Below are positions 8,458 through 14,192 of a DNA stretch of 21,698 bases, piece by piece. Every line of letters starts with the position of its first letter. Position 1 is the stretch's first letter. A model generated the notes under the pieces. The model had not been told where the DNA came from. It searched no databases and saw nothing but the letters and a program-made list of their open reading frames with translations. Origin of the DNA: an uncultured Collinsella sp. (GTDB lineage: Bacteria > Actinomycetota > Coriobacteriia > Coriobacteriales > Coriobacteriaceae); NCBI GenBank assembly GCA_900545615.1, contig UQZM01000038.1:1-21698 (forward strand), given 5' to 3'. The position numbers were made by a program, and so were the translations under genes.

Positions 8458-8687
8458 GGGGTCGTGGGCAAAAAACGTCAAATATGAGTACTGTCACAAG
8501 TGCTGTAGCATTATTTTTTGTAAAATATGCTGTGTTACGCAACATATGTCCAAGTACTTAGCTGATAAAAGCCTGCAATTCTTCCGCCGTAGGATTCCTG
8601 GCGTCTAAATCGCCTTCTGGTGATATGCAATCGCTGTTACTAAATTGGTAACAGTACTCATATTTGCTATTTTTTGACCACGGGCCC
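8458..8687. repeat. 230-bp element with 37-bp terminal inverted repeats
   Basis: The left end (8458-8494) and the reverse complement of the right end (8651-8687) match at 31 of 37 positions, including a 16-bp identical inner block reading CAAATATGAGTACTGT. The inner 156 bp is more AT-rich than flanking genes and has no convincing gene. The right inner edge carries a second palindrome CTGTTAC/GTAACAG (8634-8654). No transposase or clear target-site duplication is seen. It behaves like a MITE or other non-autonomous repeat. Confidence 0.7.
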
Positions 8688-8714
8688 TTGGATGGCAGTG
8701 TGATTTTATGCCCT

Positions 8715-8731
8715 CGGGGTTCGAATCCCCG
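8715..8731 (+). other. Isolated tRNA T-arm-like sequence (tRNA relic)
   Basis: CGGGG-TTCGAAT-CCCCG is a canonical T-arm: a 5-bp stem and the 7-nt loop TTCGAAT. No D-arm, anticodon arm or matching acceptor 5' strand is found upstream on the plus strand, so it is a fragment and not a functional tRNA. A similar TTCGAATCCCGGCA occurs at about 8909-8922. Confidence 0.5.
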
Positions 8732-8804
8732 GCACATGGATAGCAAAAAGCCCGTCACCGCAAGGGCAACGAGCTTCTCAGTTTAAATGGTGCCCCCAGC
8801 GGGA
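8716..8804 (-). repeat. Decayed duplicate of the tRNA-Glu 3' end and its terminator
   Basis: This stretch parallels 8906-8995 in the same order: TTCGAATCCC and GGCA, then TAGCAAAAAGCCCG, a now-imperfect terminator stem, CTTCTCAG, and GGTGCCCCCAGCGGGAT. The last block is the acceptor stem and 3' half of the T-arm of tRNA-Glu including the encoded CCA. Similarity stops inside the T-loop, leaving no tRNA body. The two copies are about 190 bp apart. This is the kind of duplicate left by tRNA-targeted integration or local recombination. Confidence 0.65.
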
Positions 8805-8932
8805 TGTCCGCGTGCGGCTGGCGCCGCCCGCCTTCGCTGCGTCGCTCCGCTCCTTGCGTGCTGCGCTGGAAAACGCTTCGCGTTTCCTCAGCTCCGCACC
8901 CTGTCGGCTTCGAATCCCGGCATATCGGTAGC

Positions 8933-8964
8933 AAAAAGCCCGCTACCGAATTGGTAACGGGCTT
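8933..8964 (-). terminator. Intrinsic terminator of tRNA-Glu
   Basis: On the minus strand AGCCCGTTACC, with a short AT loop, pairs with GGTAGCGGGCT and is followed by TTTTT. It begins about 12 bp after the encoded CCA of the tRNA. A degenerate copy is present in the duplicate at 8738-8776. Confidence 0.85.
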
Positions 8965-8975
8965 CTCAGATTCTG

Positions 8976-9052
8976 TGGTGCCCCCAGCGGGATTCGAACC
9001 CGCGATATCCACCTTGAAAGGGTGGCGTCCTTGGCCGCTAGACGATGGGGAC
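8976..9052 (-). tRNA. tRNA-Glu (anticodon UUC)
   Basis: Read on the minus strand: acceptor GTCCCCA pairs with TGGGGGC (one T-G wobble), followed by discriminator A and an encoded CCA ending at 8976. The anticodon arm is CCACC-CTTTCAA-GGTGG with anticodon TTC, and the T-arm is GCGGG-TTCGAAT-CCCGC. The D-arm lies in TCGTCTAGCGGCCAAGGAC, typical of tRNA-Glu. A TATACT box lies 10 bp upstream and a terminator follows, so it forms a single-gene unit. Besides translation, it supplies Glu for tetrapyrrole synthesis where that pathway exists. Confidence 0.97.
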
Positions 9053-9062
9053 AGCGGGAAAG

Positions 9063-9068
9063 AGTATA
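9063..9068 (-). promoter_or_regulatory. -10 box of tRNA-Glu
   Basis: TATACT on the minus strand, 10 bp upstream of the tRNA 5' end, preceded by an A-rich stretch. No good -35 match is visible at 16-18 bp. Confidence 0.5.
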
Positions 9069-9108
9069 GCAGACTTTTTTGCCGGCGCGCATATCGTTGG
9101 CAAACTGG

Positions 9109-9322
9109 AAAACCACCACAAAGGAGTAGGCTTCTACTCCGATTTTCAAATATCTCAATCTGTAACATCTGGGCGGGCAAATCGGCTCTATCTGTTACAG
9201 ATCGAGACAAAAGGCGGATGTCGGGACGAACATCTCATTCTGTAACAGCAAGACGACTTTTAACGGTCTAAATGTTACAGATTGAGACAAACCGCTGGGG
9301 CGGGTCAAAACCACCACAAAGG
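9109..9322. repeat. 16-bp direct repeats bracketing a repeat-rich block
   Basis: AAAACCACCACAAAGG occurs at 9109-9124 and again at 9307-9322, 198 bp apart. The first copy runs into a small hairpin (GGAGTAG/CTACTCC, 9123-9140) and the second forms the left arm of the terminator-like hairpin at 9311-9342. Between them lies the 40-bp-spaced motif array. Confidence 0.7.
9153..9287. repeat. Four 15-bp motifs in alternating orientation, 40-bp period
   Basis: The motif TGTTACAGATTGAGA occurs four times: inverted at 9153-9167, direct at 9193-9207, inverted at 9233-9247 (one mismatch), direct at 9273-9287; the 9193 copy also has one mismatch. Start-to-start distance is 40 bp each time and all three spacers are exactly 25 bp with unrelated sequences. 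Each inverted/direct pair could fold as a hairpin, or the set could bind dimeric proteins. It sits between the tRNA-Glu promoter and the 3' end of the murT-gatD operon. Confidence 0.85.
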
Positions 9323-9342
9323 TGCCTGTCCCTTTGTGGTGG
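9307..9342 (-). terminator. Hairpin at the 3' end of the murT-gatD operon
   Basis: CCACCACAAAGG (9311-9322) and CCTTTGTGGTGG (9331-9342) form a perfect 12-bp stem with an 8-nt loop. Read leftward it is followed by TTTT (9307-9310), beginning 8 bp past the stop at 9350. It probably serves as the operon terminator. Its sequence also resembles REP-type hairpins with a GGGACAGG core. Confidence 0.65.
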
Positions 9343-9349
9343 CGGGGCG

Positions 9350-11527
9350 TTAGGGGAGGAGCTTCATGGCGGCGTCGTGGGCGGCGCGCTCGTAGATGTC
9401 GTCGAGGGGCTTGAGCGGCAGCAGGGCTGTGGCCTGCGCATCGCCGCGGCGCTCGAGGGCGTGGGCGATGAGCCAGTCGGCGAGTTCAGGGTTCTTGGGT
9501 AGCGCTGGTCCGTGCAGGTACGTGCCGATGACGCCCTTGTAGATGATGCCCTCAAAGCCATCGTCGCCGTTGTTGCCGGTGCCCGCAACGACGGACGTTC
9601 CGAGCGGCGTGGCCTCTGTATCGAGCAGGGTGCGGCCGCCGTGGTTCTCGAATCCCACAAAGGGCTCAGGCGCCAGGTCGGTCTTGACGGCGACGTTGCC
9701 GATTAGGCGGTCAGAACCGCGCACGGTTTCGACGGAAATGACACCCAGACCTTCGATGCGATTCTCGCCCATATAGTACGAACGGCCGAGCAGCTGATAA
9801 CTGCCGCAGATAGCAAGCAGCGAGCCGCCGTCCTCAACATAAGCCGCAACCTTGTCTTTTTGAGCGAGCAGCTCATGCGCCACGGCCAGCTGGTCGCGAT
9901 CGGAGCCGCCGCCCATCATGACGATGTCGGCGTCGGCGAGATCGAGCGACTCGCCCATGCGGACCTCGTTCACGCGCACGGGAATGCCGCGCCAGGTGCA
10001 GCGGCGCTCGAGGGCGATGACGTTGCCACCGTCGCCGTAGAGGTTGAGGGCATCGGGGTACAGATAGACGATGCGCAGCGGGCGCGAGAGCTCGGTCGGC
10101 GCGACACCGACGGGGACGGCACTGCCATCGGCGCACGTTGCAGCGTGGGCGGCAACCGTAGCCGCATCGGTGCCCTTAAGTTCGTCGAGCTCCTTGACCA
10201 GCGGCGGAAAGGCCGTGTAGTTGGCGACGGCATAGAAAGTGTCGCCAGCCTCCTCACCTGCCACGGCGCCAATTGCCTGCGCGACGTCCGAGATAATCGC
10301 GGCATCGATGTCGGCGTACTTGAGGCGCACCTGCATGTCGTGTGCGCGCGTGCCGCCGGCAAAGGCGACAAGTCCCGGTGTGTTGGCGATGCGCTCAAAG
10401 TCGACGTCGTAGATCCACGATACATCGTGGCCGTCGGCATCGTTGTCGTTCAGGAAAAAGGCGCAGAGCCTGCCGCCTGCCGTCTTGATGGACTGGATTT
10501 GCCGATCGAAGCCCACGGGATTTTTGGCCAGATTGGCCTCGACGGTACGGCCGGCGATATTCCAACGGCCCATGCGACCACCTGCTGGCACGTAGGCGTC
10601 GAGCGTGGGCTGCAGGCGTGCGGTGTCTACGCCCAGCTCGTGGGCGGCGAAGAAGGCTGCGGCTACGTTGTAGACCATATACAGGCCGTTGTAGCGTGTG
10701 GCGATGTGCACGGCAGCCGCGTCGGGCGTAGATCCAAAGACCAGGTCAAAGCCGTAGCCGTCGCAGCCGAGCTCCACGCTCGTCACGCGACGGACAAGCC
10801 CAGGGCGGGTCCAGCCGCACGAGGGGCAATGGTATGCGCCAAGCTGTCCGTACTGCACATAGTCGTACTCCAACGGTGCGTTGCACTGTGAGCAAAAACG
10901 CGAGTCGCTAATGCGGTCGGACTCGGTGTTGGTGGCGCCGTCGATGCCAAAGGCGATGCTTGCATTGGGAACGCGCGCGGCGATCGAGGCGCACAGCGGA
11001 TCATCGGCGTTATAGATGAGCGTCGTTGCCGGCGAAAGCTCCAGCGCGTGGGCGATGACGTCTTGGGTGTGGTCGATCTCGCCGTAGCGATCCAGCTGGT
11101 CGCGGAACAGGTTGAGCAGCACAAAGTAGGTCGGCTTGAGCTTGGGCAGGACGCGCACCGTGTAGAGCTCGTCGCACTCAAAAACGCCCACGCGCTTGCC
11201 GCTGCTGGTGTGCTTAAGGCCGCCGCGGGCCTCGAGCAGCGCGCCCACCACGCCCGGCTCCATATTGTTGCCGGCGCGGTTGCATACCACGGTGGCGCCG
11301 CTGGCGGCAACGGCGTCGGCGATGAGGTTGGAGGTGGTGGTCTTACCGTTGGTGCCGGTGATCACCACGCTGCGGTCGACAAGGCCCGCGAGGTCGCTCA
11401 GCAGCTCGGGGTTGATCTTCATGGCGATGCGGCCGGGGAGTACGCCGCCCTGGCGCTTAAGGACGGAGCGCAGCCCCCAGCGGGCGATATCGCTCGAGGT
11501 GCAGGCGAGAGATGAGCGGAAGTTCAT
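9350..11527 (-). CDS. murT-gatD: MurT-GatD fusion: lipid II isoglutaminyl synthase
   Basis: Amidates the alpha-carboxyl of D-Glu in the lipid II stem peptide, using ATP and glutamine, at the cytoplasmic face of the membrane. The 725 residues fuse two proteins that are separate in Staphylococcus and Streptococcus. Residues 1 to about 455 are MurT: the Mur-ligase P-loop GTNGKTTT (58-65), a four-cysteine zinc ribbon (C212, C215, C234, C237), NPVGFDRQ (336-343), and HDVSWIYD (367-374) carrying the proposed catalytic Asp. About 455-480 is an Ala-rich linker. Residues 480-725 are GatD, a class I amidotransferase: YLYPDALNLYGDGGN, MMGGGSDRDQ, nucleophile C574 in LLAICGSYQLLG, and H672 in GTYLHGPALPKNPELAD. 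The frame is unbroken across the junction. The start has AGGAAC 8 nt upstream. It is last in a three-gene operon. Confidence 0.95.
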   Translation of the reverse strand: MNFRSSLACTSSDIARWGLRSVLKRQGGVLPGRIAMKINPELLSDLAGLVDRSVVITGTNGKTTTSNLIADAVAASGATVVCNRAGNNMEPGVVGALLEARGGLKHTSSGKRVGVFECDELYTVRVLPKLKPTYFVLLNLFRDQLDRYGEIDHTQDVIAHALELSPATTLIYNADDPLCASIAARVPNASIAFGIDGATNTESDRISDSRFCSQCNAPLEYDYVQYGQLGAYHCPSCGWTRPGLVRRVTSVELGCDGYGFDLVFGSTPDAAAVHIATRYNGLYMVYNVAAAFFAAHELGVDTARLQPTLDAYVPAGGRMGRWNIAGRTVEANLAKNPVGFDRQIQSIKTAGGRLCAFFLNDNDADGHDVSWIYDVDFERIANTPGLVAFAGGTRAHDMQVRLKYADIDAAIISDVAQAIGAVAGEEAGDTFYAVANYTAFPPLVKELDELKGTDAATVAAHAATCADGSAVPVGVAPTELSRPLRIVYLYPDALNLYGDGGNVIALERRCTWRGIPVRVNEVRMGESLDLADADIVMMGGGSDRDQLAVAHELLAQKDKVAAYVEDGGSLLAICGSYQLLGRSYYMGENRIEGLGVISVETVRGSDRLIGNVAVKTDLAPEPFVGFENHGGRTLLDTEATPLGTSVVAGTGNNGDDGFEGIIYKGVIGTYLHGPALPKNPELADWLIAHALERRGDAQATALLPLKPLDDIYERAAHDAAMKLLP

Positions 11528-11572
11528 GAAGCCGTTCCTAACGTGAATGACATGGTCGTGGCGTTTGCGCCG

Positions 11573-12616
11573 TTAAAAGCCGTAACGGCGCGCAAATTCC
11601 TGGGCAAGCTGCGATACGTCTTCACAAGCGTTGGCCCAGGGGGCAAAGTCGGGAGTATCCGAGATAATGCCGTCGGCCTCCCAAACGGCCTGGTGCGAAA
11701 GATCCCACGGGTCGTGCGGCTCGGGTCGGCAGGGAAGATACGGCGTCTGGTACATGGGGTTCAGCAAGAAGAACGCGCCGCCCTCGCAACGGTTAGCGAA
11801 CTCACGCAGCGCGCGCGTCGCCGGGCGCATCTTGTTTGTTTTGAACAGCAGAATCGTGCGGGCGAGCAGGTACCAAGGAGAGTTTTCGAGTGCGTCTGCC
11901 CCCATCTGTTCTTCGAGCTGATGTGCCAGGGCAAAAAAACCGTCCTGGTCTTCCAAGCGGGCGAGGGCAAGCAACACGGTGCCGGCGGCCCGGGTGGGAT
12001 AGCCTTCTGCCTTAAGGACGCGACGGGCATAGTTGGCGGCGGCGCGGTAACGAGCACTCGCCATGCACAGCTGCGAGATGGCCTCGAGCGTGTGAAGCCA
12101 GCCAATAAGCGCCGGCTCGCTCACGGTAAGGTCTGCTGCGGTGACACCGTCGGCCAAAACATTATTAGCCCAGTAGTGCGGGGCCTCCATATCAAACCCG
12201 GGCACGCTCTGTTGCAGGTAGTCGGCCGTACTCGTCTCGAGCTTCATCAAGTCGCCCAGGCAGGCATCGACGGGCGTGTCCGCCAGGATGATGGCGAGCA
12301 ACTGGGCGTCGAGGACATGCGCATCGACGCGGACGATCTTGAGCAGCTCATCGCGCATATCGTCGAACAGACGGTTGCGCGTCTGCTCAAACTCCTCGTC
12401 GCTGCCCATGTCTTCGATGCGACGAAGCTCGTCAAGCAAGTGACGATGAACGCCGGCATAGGACAGCAGCGCTTGGGCATGCTCGGTCTGCGCATACTTG
12501 TGGGGGTTTGCGCTGATGTCGTTATGGACAAGCTCGCGTGCTGCATCGGTGAGTTCGGGGTGCGACGCCAGATAGGTGCGCTCCAGATAGGCGGGGATGT
12601 AGACGCTCGGATCCAT
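11573..12616 (-). CDS. Unrecognised helical-repeat protein, paralogue B
   Basis: A 347-residue protein, rich in Ala/Leu/Glu, with no signal peptide or membrane segment; probably cytoplasmic and almost all helical. Repeated patterns such as ASARYRAAANYARRVLKAE and SPWYLLARTILLFKTNKM look like TPR-type helix pairs. The C-terminus contains an aromatic and proline-rich patch (MYQTPYLPCRPEPHDPWDL). It aligns by eye with its upstream neighbour over the central and C-terminal parts (GRYR/ARYR repeat; DPWTLIAL against SPWYLLAR), so the two are diverged tandem paralogues. Its ATG shares one base with the neighbour's stop (TAATG at 12616), and murT-gatD starts 45 bp downstream. The function is unknown; operon position suggests a link to cell-wall precursor amidation. 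An ST7-like family assignment was considered but is not established. Confidence 0.85.
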   Translation of the reverse strand: MDPSVYIPAYLERTYLASHPELTDAARELVHNDISANPHKYAQTEHAQALLSYAGVHRHLLDELRRIEDMGSDEEFEQTRNRLFDDMRDELLKIVRVDAHVLDAQLLAIILADTPVDACLGDLMKLETSTADYLQQSVPGFDMEAPHYWANNVLADGVTAADLTVSEPALIGWLHTLEAISQLCMASARYRAAANYARRVLKAEGYPTRAAGTVLLALARLEDQDGFFALAHQLEEQMGADALENSPWYLLARTILLFKTNKMRPATRALREFANRCEGGAFFLLNPMYQTPYLPCRPEPHDPWDLSHQAVWEADGIISDTPDFAPWANACEDVSQLAQEFARRYGF

Positions 12617-13692
12617 TAGAGGTCTCCTCCCTTAAACGGCAATCCCTGTTCGGCCGCGCGCAGGATTCGTTCGTCGATCTGAGAGCGCACGATGTCGTTG
12701 GTGGCGACCCAGGCGGCAAAGCTGGCGTTGTCGGGCGCGCCTAGGCCCTCCTGCAGCACCGGCGTCGCCTCGGACAGGGCAAGGACAAGCTCATCGGTGG
12801 AGCCCGGACCTACGTTGACGCGGGCATAGATGCCATCGGGAAACTCGGTTTGGAAGTAGAGTGCTTCGGCTGCGTGCGGGCATGAGCGCGCAAGGATGCG
12901 CAGGTAGTGTTCGGCGCCCTCGTAATCCAGTTCGCGCCAGGCTGCGCTCATCAGTGCGATGAGCGTCCACGGGTCCAAGTCGCGCTCTGCGTCCTTGGGA
13001 CGGCGGCGCAGCGGCGTGTTGGCAAGATAGGGTACGGAGTGGGCGGAACGAAAACGCTTGAGCTCCTCGGCAGGGTATTCGAGCTTTGCCATGGCAAGCA
13101 TCGCGGTATGGCGGACGCCAGCGGGGTCGTTGGGCGCAAAGTCCAGGCTGCGATTCGCGGCATCCAGCGACATGCGGTAGCGGCCGCTAATGAGCGCGCG
13201 CGATGCCAAGGCAGCAAGCCAGCGCAGGTAGGGACGGCGGGTCAGGTCGCTTGCGGCCTCACGCTCGTAGGGGTCCTGCGCCGAGGCGATCTTGAGCGCC
13301 AGATCGTGCTCCACCTCGTCGCACTTGGACACCAGATACTGTACGTATTCCTCGTTGGATTCGGCGGTGAGCGCCGTCAGCATGCGCTGGGCATCCCAGT
13401 TTGCCGGATCGAGCGCGGCTGCCTCGCGGAGCATGTTCTCGGCAGCGGCCTCTTCTTGCTCTGCCTGGGCGTCGTCGGGGATAAAGGGGATGCGGTAGTC
13501 GACAGCCTCGACGACCTTGGCGATCAGATGCCCAGCTCGGTCGCGGTCGTGCACGATGAGCGGCGCGGGGTTGCGGGTGAATTGCTCCATTAGACGCTCG
13601 ACGGCGGGGCCGTCAGTGAGCGGGATATTGTCGCGGCGCAAGGCCTCAAGAACGAGGCGATGGCAATCCTCTTGAATGGGATCGAATGCCAT
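12616..13692 (-). CDS. Unrecognised helical-repeat protein, paralogue A
   Basis: A 358-residue soluble, acidic, mostly helical protein, first in the operon with paralogue B and murT-gatD. TPR-like segments are visible (LISGRYRMSLDAANRSLDF; LDYEGAEHYLRILARS), preceded by an acidic helix (DDAQAEQEEAAAENMLREA). The start at 13692 is chosen because AAAGGAGG lies 5 nt upstream; an ATG 10 codons earlier has no such site. Its stop overlaps the next start by one base, implying coupled translation and perhaps fixed stoichiometry with paralogue B. I do not recognise a named family beyond helical repeats. A scaffold or partner role for the amidation enzyme is inference from context only. Confidence 0.87.
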   Translation of the reverse strand: MAFDPIQEDCHRLVLEALRRDNIPLTDGPAVERLMEQFTRNPAPLIVHDRDRAGHLIAKVVEAVDYRIPFIPDDAQAEQEEAAAENMLREAAALDPANWDAQRMLTALTAESNEEYVQYLVSKCDEVEHDLALKIASAQDPYEREAASDLTRRPYLRWLAALASRALISGRYRMSLDAANRSLDFAPNDPAGVRHTAMLAMAKLEYPAEELKRFRSAHSVPYLANTPLRRRPKDAERDLDPWTLIALMSAAWRELDYEGAEHYLRILARSCPHAAEALYFQTEFPDGIYARVNVGPGSTDELVLALSEATPVLQEGLGAPDNASFAAWVATNDIVRSQIDERILRAAEQGLPFKGGDL

Positions 13693-13941
13693 GGGGCCTC
13701 CTTTGCTGCAGTTAGGGTTCAAATATCTTTATATAAGGTTCTAGTTTACCCGCATGTGGCACACCGGGGGTGCCGCACTTGGACTTGCACCTTTGCACCA
13801 CGAAGACGGATGTCGCACAAATGTCGGCACCTTGGACGACCGAGTGGTATCACAGTGCCGTAAACGGTCGATTTTTGGCGGCGAACGGGGCACATTTTGG
13901 AGGGGCACAGCCCTGTCCGGGATATGTAGTCAACCCTGATA

Positions 13942-14006
13942 AAACGTTTGCCCAGCTTGGGAGTATGAATGTCCCACAAGGGTCTTCAGGGATAGAAAAA
14001 ACGTTT
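13942..14006. promoter_or_regulatory. Pair of AAACGTTT operator-like palindromes
   Basis: The 8-bp palindrome AAACGTTT occurs at 13942-13949 and 13999-14006, 57 bp apart, just upstream of the candidate -10 of the alcohol dehydrogenase. This core is common to LacI-family operators. Neither copy fits the full cre consensus. No cognate regulator is in the window. Confidence 0.3.
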
Positions 14007-14061
14007 CATCATTGTTGGCTTTAGGTGAATAACTGACCAACCAGAACGGTAAAATAGTGTT

Positions 14062-14152
14062 TGTCTGAGCGTTGAGACGTTCAGACATCGCGCATTGTCA
14101 TCGCCGGCAACGCGCAAAACGGTCCTAACGGAGCCAATCGGGTGCTCCGTTA
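14062..14152 (+). promoter_or_regulatory. Structured leader of the alcohol dehydrogenase gene
   Basis: Three consecutive hairpins precede the gene: TGTCTGAGCGT/ACGTTCAGACA with a 4-nt loop (14062-14087), GCGCATTG/CAACGCGC with one mismatch (14090-14115), and TAACGGAGC/GCTCCGTTA (14126-14152). No U-tract follows any of them. If transcription starts after the TAAAAT box at 14050, all three lie in the 5' UTR and could stabilise the message or regulate it. Confidence 0.45.
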
Positions 14153-14192
14153 TATACGCAAGTCTAAGAGGGGCTTGTTTAGGAGGCACAGT

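Larger units (their letters stand above)
13693..14192. other. 500-bp divergent intergenic region
   Basis: This separates the leftward murT-gatD operon from the rightward alcohol dehydrogenase. Near 13720-13735 an AT-rich TATATAAAGATAT-type stretch is the likely leftward promoter area, without a clear -35. A TAAAAT box at 14050-14055 could be the rightward -10, also without a good -35. An 84-codon open frame (13770-14024) lacks a ribosome site and is not called as a gene. Confidence 0.45.

Noticed and set aside
8558..8758. A 66-codon minus-strand frame ending ARNPTAEELQAFIS
   Set aside because: Its first half is a translation of the tRNA relic and the inverted-repeat arm. The tail looks protein-like and could be a remnant of a gene, but there is no valid start.
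8804..9271. A 155-codon open frame crossing the tRNA-Glu region on the plus strand
   Set aside because: It runs antisense through a certain tRNA and its terminator; peptides like AGFEPAISTLKG are the usual false translation of tRNA genes.
9153..9287. CRISPR array
   Set aside because: The repeats are only 15 bp, alternate in orientation and number four, and there are no cas genes.
13770..14024. An 84-codon open frame in the divergent intergenic region
   Set aside because: No ribosome site, atypical composition (many His, Trp, Cys), and overlap with probable regulatory sequence. It may be a repeat-derived pseudo-frame; conservation analysis would decide.
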